This document shows positions 19,401 to 26,502 of a stretch of DNA of 45,542 nucleotides, piece by piece. Within the stretch, counting starts at the first letter, position 1. Every line of letters starts with the position of its first letter. Source of the DNA: CAZIMM01 sp964540415. GTDB taxonomy: Bacteria; Bacillota; Clostridia; Oscillospirales; Acutalibacteraceae. A program made the translations under genes and the position numbers. The stretch spans positions 1 to 45,542 of the forward strand of contig CAZIMM010000010.1 in assembly GCA_964540415.1 (NCBI GenBank). Reading direction: 5' to 3'. Under the pieces are notes generated by a model. The model ran no database searches. It worked only from the letters and a program-made list of their open reading frames with translations, and was not told the origin of the DNA.

Positions 19401-22400
19401 GCTTTGCCTTCGCTGCATCCAGAACCGGCTGGTAGGTTGCGGAATAGTCATAGCCGGACTGAAGCGTCAGAGCGTTGCGCGTGTTGTAGAGATTCTGGGC
19501 GCTGTTGTTGATGGTGCTCTGGTTCGCGGTGGTGTAGCTTGCGTTGACAGCGTTTGTCGCCGCGGTGAGAGCGCTCGAATAAGCGGTCCATGTTTCGGAA
19601 GTATAATAGTATGCGCCGCCCTCTGTATGGTCGAGCGAGCCGCCCGCCTCATATGCAGCTTTGATTGCCTTCTGGTTGTTCAGGCAGTCATAGTAGCCGC
19701 CGAGGTAGACCAGTCCGCCGGAGCCGCCGGGCACAGCCGCAGTGTTGACAGCGGAGGTGAGCGGTGTGAGGACATCATCCATGGGCTTCTTGTTGCGGAT
19801 ATTGATGGTGATTGTTCTGGAGTCAACTGTAAAGGTTACATTGTAGGTTGACTTATTGTATTCCGTTGCAAGTTCGCTCTGCTTTGTTGCAAGATTGTTC
19901 AAAGAGGAGGTTGTGTATTTTGCCTTGTTCGAGGTGTTGCTCGCGGCGGGCATAGCATCATAAACCTGAACTCTTTCGGCTGCTCTGTCGTCCGCAAGTG
20001 TGATTGCGGAGGAAGCGCCCGAGGTCACGGAAGATGTGATTGCAAGCAGGCCGGAGCCGTCAGCCGCGTCAAGAGCCATACGCGCAGTATAGAGAGCCTG
20101 CGCCGCGGAGTTGACTGAGGCCTGATCTGCTTTTGATGTTGAAGAAACGTTCAGCCCGCTCGCAACGGAGAGTGCAGCGGTATAGTTGTTCCACTTGGTG
20201 CTGTTATACCACACTGTGCCGCCGCCGGACTTGCCTGCCGCACCGTTTGTTGCATAAACGGGAAGGGCGGAAACCTGCTGACCGAGGTAGGTACGGTCTG
20301 CCGGCAGATAAATCAGGCCGTTGATTGCTGCGTTAACAGCTGCGATCTTTGTGTCAAAATACGGCCAGATTGCTCTGTTGTTGCGGATGTTGAGTGATGA
20401 ACCCGGCTCAGAGTAGGTTGTGAGAGCTGCAAAGCTGTTCAGTTCATTGTAAGCCGCGTTCAACGATGCGTAGGTTGCTGGTGTATAGGGTGACGCGCTT
20501 GTTGATCCGCCCTCGGGATTGGTTATAACCGCGCACATTTCCGCAAGCTTTGCCTGCGCAGCAGTGAGCACCGAGGCATAATGATCGGAATAGTTGCCGT
20601 CATTCTTCAGAGCAAGGGCGTTTCTCGTGGTGTAAACGGCAAGTGCTCTTGCGTTGACGGTGTCCTGATTTGCGGTTGTGTAGCCGGTGGCTGCAGCGTT
20701 CGCATTGGATATTGCGGTTACGTAAGGCGTCCATGTTTCTGTAGTATAATAGTATGCGCCGGCGTTTGCAGAGTTGACATCGGTTTTGCCTGTTGAACCG
20801 CCGGTTTCATAGTCAGCCTTGGTAACCCTCTGATTGTTCAGACAGTCAACATAAGCAGGAAGATAGACCAGTCCGCCTGTGCCGCCGGGCACAGCCGCGG
20901 TGTTCACAGCGTTGGTGAGCGGAGTGAGAACATTGTCCATGGGCTTTTTGTTGCGGATGTCGATTGTCAGCGTGAGAGACGGGCTTTGCCTGATTGTGTA
21001 GGTTACGGTGTAAGATGATTTATCATATTCCGTTGAGAGTGCATTTTTCTTATTTCCGAGGTTGGTCAGGGAAGTGGTGGTATATTTCGCCTTGTTGGAG
21101 GTGTTGCTCGCGGCGGGCATAGCGTCATAAACCGCCACTGTTTCGGCTGCTCTGGTGTCAGCCAAAGTGATTGCAGTGGAGGCATTTGAGTTTATTGAGC
21201 TTCCGATTGCAAGCAAACCTGAGCCGTTGGAAGCATCGAGCGCCATGCGGGCGTTATAAAGATTCTGAGCAGCTGTGTTGATTTCCGCCTGTCTGGAGGT
21301 GTTTATGCCGGAGGTGTTTTTCAGTGTGTTTGCCGTCGAAAGAGCAGAGGTGTACGTGCTCCACTTTGTGGAGTCATACCATGCCGAACCGCCGCCGCTC
21401 ACACCTGCAGCACCGCCGGTTCCGAAAATCGGAAGAAGATCAATCTGCTCGGTAAGATAGGAGAGGGTTGCAGGCTGATTCGCAAGATTGGTACCTGCCG
21501 ACCTGAGAGTTGCAATCTTTGTGACAACACTGCTCACATCCGGCATCTTTGCCCTGAGGTTGCCGGCCGTCACATAGTCCTTGGCATATTCGGCAACAGC
21601 CGCTTCATAAGCCAATTTAAACGGACTCCATGTGGCGGGAGTGTAGGTTGTTGTTGCAACAGAGCCGCTGCCGAAACCGGTGGGCTGGGTTGCGTTGGTT
21701 GCAGAGTTGTTGGTGTTATAAATTGTCTGCCACTGGGCAATTTCCGCTGCCAGGCTGCGTGCCGAGCTTGAGCCGTAGGTGTAGGTTACTCCGCCCGCAG
21801 TGTAGCTGCCTTCGTAATACTCACCTGCGTAACGCAGGGCAAGAGCATTGTATCTTGAGGCGAGTTCCGTTGCCTTTTGGTCAACAATTGGCTGGTCGGG
21901 CAGCTTATATTCTGCGACAACGGTGGAAAGCACATATTCCCACAGATCGTAGTTGTTCTGAAGGAAGTATGCTTCGGGATAGAATGCGTTTAAGGTTTGC
22001 GTTTCTTCTCCGTTGGAGAAAATGTAGTCGAATCTCGTCTGAGAATTCTCATCGGAAAAAGCTGTGCCCGCCTGATACAGCTGAGTGTAGGCATCAACGC
22101 CGGCGTAGTCTGCATCCCTCAAGGGAAGATCGGCCCACTCGGAAAGAATCGTATCGGCGAAGTTGTTGATGATGTTCTGATAACGTATATCATATTTTAC
22201 AAGGGTTGTGCTTGCGCTGCCTGAGGCATAGCAGACATCATAGCGTGCCTCGACGGACGCAATGAGCTGATTGGCTTCACCCATGTAATAAGACGGATGG
22301 AAAACGCCGTTGTAGATACCGGAGGCTGTGTTGACCTCATAGGGATCGCTGCTTCCGTTGCCTGCCTTGTAGTATCTGTAGTTGCCGGCTGTTTCACCGG

Positions 22401-25400
22401 TCATTATGTTTGTAATACCGGCCTTGACATAAAGCTGGGTTGCGTTGAACTTGCCGGTGCTGCGGTTGACAGCTCCCGTGCCGTCGGTGCAGACGGCGCT
22501 GTCAAGAGCGTCGTAAAGATGTGTGTAATCGGCTGGTTCATATTGTGCGTTAAGGATAATGTTTGAAAGGTTGTTGCGCACGGTGTCCTGCTCGCTTGAA
22601 GTTCTGCGCGGGTCCTTACCGACGGCGGCGCACCTTGCAACAGCGATGTTGTAGGAATTAATCCATGCCTGGGTGTAGCCGTCGGACTTGACGCGCATTG
22701 CCGTCTGCGCGGCTGCCGCGTCATTTCTTGTGGAGGCGCCGTTTGTGAGAAGGAAGCGGAAGTCGATACCGGTTCTTGTCATGCACTCCCATTCTTTTTT
22801 GTTAGTGCCCGATTTGCCGTTGTTGCCGGCGGTTTTCATGCCGTAGCCGAAGGTGTAGATGCCGCCGTTTGCCGGGTTTGTGCCGCTGCCGTTATCCTGG
22901 AAGGCGACGGTGAAGCCGTTACCGAGGGTTGTTGTTACGGACTGGCCGGTTGAGGCAAGCTTGATGTATGAACACTTCGCGGTGCTGTTGATGCTCTGGT
23001 TTTCACCCGCCGTAGTGGAGTACATATCATTGTACATTCCGTCTCTCATTTTTTCGGAATAATAGGTTCTTCTGACGGTCATGCTGATGTCATAATTGGT
23101 GAAATTGAACATTCTCGACCAGTCCGCGTAAATCAGAGCGTCTGCGTGGTAATTGTCATCCCTGCCGTCGGCGGAGTTTCTGCCGCCCCACCACTGGTCG
23201 CCGCCGCCGCGCTGGGGAGACCAGAATCTGATGCCGGCGCGCTCACTGGCGGAAACAGCATAGGTCACATGGCCGGAGTCCGAATAGTCGGCATAGTTGA
23301 ACGTGCCCGGAGGATTGTCGCCGGCGCCGGGGGAATCACTCGAAAACGGAATTGAACCGGTCCAGTAATTCACATGGTCGATTGTGAAGTGAGTGCCGTT
23401 GACATCGTAGCCAGCTGCGGGAGCAACAACCTGAACATATGAGTTTACAGCCTCGTCATTATTAGTGTCTCTTACGTCGACCAGCCAGCCGGTGGGCATG
23501 GGGATGTTGCAGACGTAGCTGCCGTCAACATAAGTATAAACCTTGCCGCCTATAGTATAAGTGACAACATACATTACACTGTTTCCGCTTGCCGCCGTTC
23601 CTCCGGTGACGTTGCCCGAGAGCACCCTGGAGGAGGAATTGTAGCTCTGTGTAATATTGACACTCTGGCCGGAAACAATTGCGTTGTCATTGATGATGCT
23701 CGCCGCAATCGTAGGAGTGCCGGTGACGCCCGAGGGCAAGGTGAAGGAGTAGTTTGTGGGGTAGCTCACCATACCGGTCGTGTGCTGATTGACAACCTGT
23801 GTCTGGATTGTTGTGCCGAAAGTCTGCGAAGCCACGGTGTTGTTTCCCGCAACATAAATCTTTTCGGGAACAGTGATATTTGTGGGCTTATAAGCACTGT
23901 TGCCGTCGGAAACATCGATAAGGCCTTCCTGCGTCAACTGTGTGACGGCATTTTGCAGCGCAGAACAAGCGGAAGCAACCGTTGTGGTGTCCGATTGCGG
24001 GCTGTAAAGTGCAGCGGCGGCATTCCTCATTGCGATTTCATAGAGAGAATATGACGGATGATCGGTTTTTGTATTGTCATAATCCGAAAGACGGCAGGTA
24101 TTAACCAATGCGCGAAGCTCGGATTTATCAAAAACGTGGAAGCGGAGAAGGAACGGGGTGTAGGTGTAGTTCTGATGCGGATAAATGCCGCTGCCGTTAT
24201 TGCCGCGGTAGTATTCGGCGTAAGCGGCGCAGACCATTGTGAACTGCTGGCCGTCATCCGGAAGTCTGTCTCCGACGATGTCGATGGAGCCGTAGTTTCC
24301 TCCGTAAGCACCGATTGTCTGATAACCCGAGGTCAGCGATGTGGAAATACCGTTGAGGCTTGTGCTGCCGTAGTTACCCGGGCCGGGAATGAAGGTTTCA
24401 TCGTAGCCGTAGTTGACTGTGCATTCGGCGTGGGTGTAGCCCGTGTCACCGCCAAAGAAGCCGACCGGACGTGCCTTGACCGGGTCCGCCGTGCTGTCCT
24501 GATTTTGGTGAATATAATAGTTTATTTTAAGGCCGAGGTCGGAGATGTTCCTCAGCCTGCCCTCGTCGATGTAAATGTCGGCAACCGGGCTCTGGCCTGC
24601 AATCGTGTTGCGCTTCCAGTGGCAGGTTTGATTCGAACGATTGGGTGAGAAATAGTTCAGGCCGTACCGGAGGTCGCCCATGTTCACAAAACCGCCGTCA
24701 CCGGAGGAATCATAGTTATAGTATCCGTTTCTGTTGCCCCAAGCGCCGTAAGCATCTCCGGAAAAATCTCCGCTGCCCGAATACTCCGTCTGCGGAGTGA
24801 CATTGGCGTTTCTCGCTCTGGAGCTGCCGAACAGAACATACTGGCCGTCGTGCACGCCGGCAAGGGTGATAACATAGCAGTTTGAACAATAGTTCTTCGA
24901 TTCGCCGTTTCTGTACTGTCTGGTGAAAATATAGTAGCCGGGTGCGGAGGAAATCGGCGAAACCGCCGAGAAACCTTTGCTGACCTTTGTTTGCCCGCCG
25001 ATGGAGTAAGAAATTTCCCATTCAAGCGACACACCCGCCGTGGCGCTGCCGCCGGTGATGTTTGCTTTGTATTGGCCCGCTGTGTTGACTGTTGTTGTGT
25101 AGGTGACTCCGGTGGGCGCCGTCAGAGTGAAGTTTGAAGCACCGGCAAGGGTGAATTCAATCTCCAGGTCCGCAGGGTCCATCGTCTTGCTCGCCTGGTT
25201 GAGAAGTGCTGTCTGAATGTAAGAACTGCCGGAAGATGCGAACTGCTGCTTTGCCCTGCTGTTGCCCGATGCGCCGACGTAAACGACGGGCGGCGCATTC
25301 AGGGTGCCGGGAATGTCGTTCTCGGTTGACGAAATCTGCGTGCCGGCGTTGACGGAGGTGGAGGTATCGGTCCAGCTGGTGTAGGTTCCGTTTGTGCTCA

Positions 25401-26502
25401 GCTCAAAGATACGGCAGCCTGCGTCGCCGTCGTTGTATGAGTTGTAGGTTGCTGCTTTACAGTAACCCATTGTGATGCCGTTTGAGTCGGTACCCATGAA
25501 GTAGTTCATATGGTCGTGACCGAAGAACGCGCCCTTCATGTAAGATGCCTTCGACCGCCACGCACCGTACCAGGTGAGTCCGCTTGTGGACTTGTGCGAT
25601 GAGTTGGTGTATGTTGAAAGGTTGGGCGGGCAGGGCTGTTCCTGCATGCCGTACTGACTGGTCCTCGCGGAGTCAAGTATGTAGTACGCACCGGAATAAT
25701 CCGTTCTGCCCTGGACAGCGTTGAATGTCCTCGTGGTGATGTTGCCCGAAAGGTTGACGGGGCCGCTGTAAGTTGTGGTGTTGGTGACACCGGCGGAAGT
25801 CAGAATACCCGTCGTGTAAATATCCGGCACGATGATGTGCTGGAACACCATGTGATTGATGTTGGAGTTTGCAAGATAATAGTCAATCTGGTTCGTGTGG
25901 ACGTTGTCGTAGTTGTCGCCGTCGTAGTCATTGGAGTCCATGACGAAAACACGGAACAGCTCCGTAGTGCCGGCGTTGTTGTAAATCGGCACATAACCGT
26001 TGCCCACACCGTCAAGAGCTGCGACATCGTGATTTATCATGTATCCGCCGCCTTTTTGCTCGAAGTACTCGTACAGCTCGGTGCGGCTTGCGTCCAAATT
26101 ACCCTCGGAGTCATGGTTACCGAAGGTTACAACAAAAGGAATCCCCGCAGATTTGATGTGGGTCAGGAACGTATTGATTGATGCCTTGACGTTGTCGTGT
26201 CCCGAACCGAGATCGTTACAGTTGTTCTTGGTGTTATCACCCGTAAAAACAACGAGGTTCGGACTCTCACGCTGAATTGTTTTCAAAATCAACGTCATGG
26301 TGCCGGACGCGACGCTTTCATCGTCCTGAATATCGGCGAGCACCATAATCTTGAATTTTCCGCTGGCATTGTACTTCAGCTGGCCGGTGTAAAACGCGGC
26401 GCTGCTCTGCAGTGCTGTCAACGGAGCTATGCTCAGAATCATCAGCGCTGCCAATAGGAATGACAGCAACCTCAGACCTAAGTTCTGTTGTGTTCTCTCC
26501 AT
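10468..26502 (-). CDS. Giant secreted metallophosphoesterase with FIVAR-like and macro-repeats (5344 aa)
   Basis: The protein starts with a signal peptide (residues 1-36, ALQSSA cleavage region) after RBS AGGAGG at 26511-26516. Residues 50-340 form a calcineurin-like phosphoesterase of the Dcr2/purple-acid type: LADIQD (Asp57), FTGDN (Asp89), FGNHDSEG (Asn129, His130), a His near 222 and GHDH at 328-331. A module with a YVG/YVA start and IGG-type beta segments occurs twice, near residues 404 and 879. Residues ~1400-3600 hold at least eleven FIVAR-like helical modules (signature LYxARxAL), including three tandem macro-repeats at 1682-2839. Residues ~3700-4300 are a unique Trp/Tyr-rich region. 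Later Ig-like segments lead to Listeria-Bacteroides-type beta repeats at ~5085-5230 and a final beta domain ending YLYSNIATN. I see no LPXTG, dockerin, S-layer or choline-binding anchor. Probable role: extracellular adhesin-like or glycan-binding phosphoesterase; substrate unknown. The unbroken 16-kb frame argues it is functional. Confidence 0.9.
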   Translation of the reverse strand: MERTQQNLGLRLLSFLLAALMILSIAPLTALQSSAAFYTGQLKYNASGKFKIMVLADIQDDESVASGTMTLILKTIQRESPNLVVFTGDNTKNNCNDLGSGHDNVKASINTFLTHIKSAGIPFVVTFGNHDSEGNLDASRTELYEYFEQKGGGYMINHDVAALDGVGNGYVPIYNNAGTTELFRVFVMDSNDYDGDNYDNVHTNQIDYYLANSNINHMVFQHIIVPDIYTTGILTSAGVTNTTTYSGPVNLSGNITTRTFNAVQGRTDYSGAYYILDSARTSQYGMQEQPCPPNLSTYTNSSHKSTSGLTWYGAWRSKASYMKGAFFGHDHMNYFMGTDSNGITMGYCKAATYNSYNDGDAGCRIFELSTNGTYTSWTDTSTSVNAGTQISSTENDIPGTLNAPPVVYVGASGNSRAKQQFASSGSSYIQTALLNQASKTMDPADLEIEFTLAGASNFTLTAPTGVTYTTTVNTAGQYKANITGGSATAGVSLEWEISYSIGGQTKVSKGFSAVSPISSAPGYYIFTRQYRNGESKNYCSNCYVITLAGVHDGQYVLFGSSRARNANVTPQTEYSGSGDFSGDAYGAWGNRNGYYNYDSSGDGGFVNMGDLRYGLNYFSPNRSNQTCHWKRNTIAGQSPVADIYIDEGRLRNISDLGLKINYYIHQNQDSTADPVKARPVGFFGGDTGYTHAECTVNYGYDETFIPGPGNYGSTSLNGISTSLTSGYQTIGAYGGNYGSIDIVGDRLPDDGQQFTMVCAAYAEYYRGNNGSGIYPHQNYTYTPFLLRFHVFDKSELRALVNTCRLSDYDNTKTDHPSYSLYEIAMRNAAAALYSPQSDTTTVASACSALQNAVTQLTQEGLIDVSDGNSAYKPTNITVPEKIYVAGNNTVASQTFGTTIQTQVVNQHTTGMVSYPTNYSFTLPSGVTGTPTIAASIINDNAIVSGQSVNITQSYNSSSRVLSGNVTGGTAASGNSVMYVVTYTIGGKVYTYVDGSYVCNIPMPTGWLVDVRDTNNDEAVNSYVQVVAPAAGYDVNGTHFTIDHVNYWTGSIPFSSDSPGAGDNPPGTFNYADYSDSGHVTYAVSASERAGIRFWSPQRGGGDQWWGGRNSADGRDDNYHADALIYADWSRMFNFTNYDISMTVRRTYYSEKMRDGMYNDMYSTTAGENQSINSTAKCSYIKLASTGQSVTTTLGNGFTVAFQDNGSGTNPANGGIYTFGYGMKTAGNNGKSGTNKKEWECMTRTGIDFRFLLTNGASTRNDAAAAQTAMRVKSDGYTQAWINSYNIAVARCAAVGKDPRRTSSEQDTVRNNLSNIILNAQYEPADYTHLYDALDSAVCTDGTGAVNRSTGKFNATQLYVKAGITNIMTGETAGNYRYYKAGNGSSDPYEVNTASGIYNGVFHPSYYMGEANQLIASVEARYDVCYASGSASTTLVKYDIRYQNIINNFADTILSEWADLPLRDADYAGVDAYTQLYQAGTAFSDENSQTRFDYIFSNGEETQTLNAFYPEAYFLQNNYDLWEYVLSTVVAEYKLPDQPIVDQKATELASRYNALALRYAGEYYEGSYTAGGVTYTYGSSSARSLAAEIAQWQTIYNTNNSATNATQPTGFGSGSVATTTYTPATWSPFKLAYEAAVAEYAKDYVTAGNLRAKMPDVSSVVTKIATLRSAGTNLANQPATLSYLTEQIDLLPIFGTGGAAGVSGGGSAWYDSTKWSTYTSALSTANTLKNTSGINTSRQAEINTAAQNLYNARMALDASNGSGLLAIGSSINSNASTAITLADTRAAETVAVYDAMPAASNTSNKAKYTTTSLTNLGNKKNALSTEYDKSSYTVTYTIRQSPSLTLTIDIRNKKPMDNVLTPLTNAVNTAAVPGGTGGLVYLPAYVDCLNNQRVTKADYETGGSTGKTDVNSANAGAYYYTTETWTPYVTAISNANAAATGYTTANQDTVNARALAVYTTRNALALKNDGNYSDHYASVLTAAQAKLAEMCAVITNPEGGSTSASPYTPATYASLNAAYNELNSFAALTTYSEPGSSLNIRNNRAIWPYFDTKIAAVNAAINGLIYLPADRTYLGQQVSALPVYATNGAAGKSGGGTVWYNSTKWNNYTAALSVASGLNVSSTSKADQASVNSAAQALYTARMALDAADGSGLLAITSSVTSGASSAITLADDRAAERVQVYDAMPAASNTSNKAKYTTSSLNNLATKQSELATEYNKSTYNVTFTVDSRTITINIRNKKPMDDVLTPLTSAVNTAAVPGGSGGLVYLGGYYDCLNNQKAIKAAYEAGGSLDHTEGGAYYYTSETWTAYSSALTAATNAVNASYTTANQSTINNSAQNLYNTRNALTLQSGYDYSATYQPVLDAAKAKLDAVCTVLTDPATGATVDNAVYSSSTKAALQTAYTNLKNLADASTYSESGTSLNIRNNIAIKPYFDSLISAVNTATTNLVVLPAYRTYVTAQVGALPVYAAGGAAEMSGGGAAWYNSTKWSTYTTKLSNANTINVASTLATNQAAVNTACQELYDARMALDAADGSGLLAINSAVTTAASTALQLATTRAGEKVEVYDAMPTSGNTSQKAKYTTASLNNLATARSSLNTEYVKTTYNVSFTVNSKTVTINVRNKKPMEGVLTPLTDAVNTAAEPGGTNGLVYLGGYYDCMTAQRAIRAPYEVGGSVGRTEGGAYFYTSETWNAYTTATTNATNAVNADYTTENQATINARVLALYNARNALALATGYDYSSTYQPALNAASAKLAEMCAVLTNPSTTPGTTASNELYTETTKAALQAAYASLLELANATTFTETGSTLNIRNNIAIKKYFDQRIAAVNTATTGLVFRDGYISYLQGSDYGIGKLAVYETGGAAGMTNINSANAGAYYYTTSTWSAYAEDYADAQQIIAGYQSTYKADSQAAINNALTQLYTTRNALALKPLTIPSDLSTNLANALTAYNKTFTVLTNPSNGATTSPNYYTTDTRTTLNNARTSVISERDSTLTDAYGVRIGGTIVRQTVFDSRVSALSTAYGNLVKSDEVWSYIEGADYGVGAKAAYEVGGSASRSQGGAFYYTSETWTAYQTAYSAATALIAAKSSKTVDDQADINTKLQNLYNARTALTLKTLDESGAASALQQAGASDYDSTVEVLIRPDIAVGSAGRTKTIYNYTSASRTRIANAISAVNTIVNDAAKTTSVYQPELNTAVAELSAALSAKARNAVDKQGWTWIGASLNTTFVDTETHQTVTVTTDNLYNYYATFLSDPPTGADSSIARISNLSTYATVAGSCTTTENQATLNQQVANLYTALTTRTAYCPAFNTAKTLAEAERDRTVVATSPRGGSTTVDYYSAASQTACTNALNALATGVVYETTPATAATLVTNVYKTAGVGGQTATLLVVDNAPYTYVNAEISSANAKLNQLVNVLNPVTNGTGRQYSYYGTAANNPTRAQLENVIASVVTGKKNNEIATVNGYATAVYNASLAMTAGPADLYYLTDAANGQTLIKARFETGGEAGKTDWTDTSVTPNVVRNAGEYYYTANSWSAYRTALSNANAVVEANTSAANQDTVNSYARALYSARQALILNPLSNSPLASEAATLLRDATRAAGETVQVSRYSVNLETELPETEVSTIKKYLQSYVTPVQQALTSYEDEWLTNIDTLTIDKEAELSADTVTVRALYENMLSHPSPISTDGYEDLLTYFVPTRLNQPAGATTSQASINQLNATQQAKINNDTTSIENFIGAGTKVASAEYASGVTNQARLNVLTDALYSYLSTTQATEAKFIVDMRNQLSSVLNTTISYTFRNVNFTGVRVFDDDYAAGILSSVTSENFERWPYIYEIANYGICEDYNNPEIMETSNSTIIQYFRDFMGDYSPFYTDLSASGAFAAVEKDHIDWLLGKTAGGIYLSSSVSADGGDYIKGYLPTAQSYGGRVPWSMPWHSGINDTTYGGAGSNWYPVNGFVNENYEYPYGDLNFNYTGWFTDASLENLMGIISRIPGTTWESSSYDKFYNGLTFESGDLDGGYSAEAFNSLLTECTSTQAQFDAFANTAADYYEELELIPAYPQYEKIYNAMLDFSGQMIDYDSSPYGDGFQYDENDMFVIDPATGGREICVTDRVDGEGSLVAKVFDLSDYGAILDYYMNDVGSVWLEDIDYDGVDEYMSSTLPAYYNQAAFQNVLNYYNGETFNRSRTVAQASVVETQYQDLINRIVAVPFKNIDSTAFQLAITEYRTRIAEEGDILDPDSIAVVEDLITSWVDSNYTLVSAVKNRSIIYTDDFNNNYVIPFEEAVDGLYYKAADWVNYDAGLTSADRIIENEDCFDTEDSTWINFIALKTELENYRIDSTVDIRAQYEVTRKSTSLQTAINALVVFVDQTAPTVTLIDVDQTAKQIVNSNLSLGLTEEDVAVNSYVYPGKQGKTLYIYTNKPQPTIIMRVDDVAQEFANGNAKISEPGAVALKSKTASAAGITTGIKYVGGDAVSNSNDNKAYVLLQPNFVNGVNGTAEYTLSVRDNSVNFKTEEDSYNYTNAFRYESDGAEAETIAGSNTDTDENGNPVFTVLINYHNNMPANGFDEGIVDGVRTGGPYVWQQGLENGGAEWQKSGYFYRSTNGATNYEIIGQNDTVYNQNDPTFGTKGLGSFIYRLDPSNSFDAAVINEYNKAAYTTPAQKATAAKNLFISKINNNVDYGIFNTYKNSDAKKFVAYGGGVNWSLQHQYVTGTLVFVHVIDRWGNFCNRIIKIDKIDRVGPANSVSGNTFTTFENGGSGFTSIDLFEYAMGASGNRVYKKGNYAVNTDNSPITVSIDGLTWSSPNNTITINTDTPNTRYTMGAKDVAGWQTTKDIWTDAQGKIVITATDSYQVGLAANSMGANEFTLNDGEPAQGTTSEPPISFTFNEDNTIKLNQAVTTSVLYAGAGGPIKVNKIEKIKFIVESNVEDIKLINADTLEEVILGSYRVTTDNGDGTKTVICGSNSFPGSATYYAVAKVDGEWEEFGYLFDIVTTDKTIRITFSAAGMGAVEYGYNGIRRNVTSSTMQFDVPYGAEVFLNPIASKTSSGGKTSEFRFWMNDATNRIVDDSFATTFTAVTNLKLTAVFTASAAVLSGKHSITYVGKAGNVIASYEVTSADSIDVPTAPVLTDYDFIGWSMTAADALASETDVIITPIYRPVGYFTITLTPGNYTVTGAGDYASRDTALIAASPSNKNGESFLYWIAADTGEIVTYNRVQSIIVVDDEEYTPVYGDATNLTPTPATRIAAVKYDAATSKVTFFADRSIPTDVKQICQAGIIVTREESIGTDADAFVIDGSTEIKKGNVSVPTNNGIYTVSMSNVSAGDTVYARAFIIYIDSADVIHYLYSNIATN
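17986..19140 (-). repeat. Macro-repeat 3 of the giant protein (residues 2455-2839)
   Basis: Third tandem unit, 385 residues, starting at YVTAQVGALPVY, with MALDAADGSGLLAI, YDAMPTSGNTSQKAKY, NVRNKKPMEGVLTPL, GGYYDCMTAQ and LNIRNNIAIKKYFD. After it the pattern changes to shorter FIVAR-like units starting YLQGSDYG (residue 2840) and YIEGADYG (about 3030). Confidence 0.85.
19141..20289 (-). repeat. Macro-repeat 2 of the giant protein (residues 2072-2454)
   Basis: Second tandem unit, starting at YLGQQVSALPVY, 383 residues long, with the same block order: GGGTVWY, MALDAADGSGLLAI, YDAMPAASNTSNKAKY, NIRNKKPMDDVLTPL, GGYYDCLNNQ, SLNIRNNIAIKPYFD. The blocks are close to identical to units 1 and 3, which points to recent duplication or gene conversion. 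Confidence 0.85.
20290..21459 (-). repeat. Macro-repeat 1 of the giant protein (residues 1682-2071)
   Basis: First of three tandem units of about 385 residues. It starts at YLTEQIDLLPIF, contains GGGSAWY, a MALDASNGSGLLAI block, YDAMPAASNTSNKAKY, NIRNKKPMD-type and LNIRNN-type blocks, and two LYxxR FIVAR-like signatures. Unit length is 390 residues. Confidence 0.85.

Noticed and set aside
17986..21459. CRISPR array or insertion sequence as explanation for the repeats
   Set aside because: The repeats are 1.15 kb long, in frame and coding, with no short spacer structure, no cas genes and no transposase.
10598..26457. Many frames of 60-205 codons antisense or out of frame within the giant gene
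   Set aside because: They are by-products of the codon use of the repetitive gene; none has an RBS, conserved motif or independent promoter that I could see.
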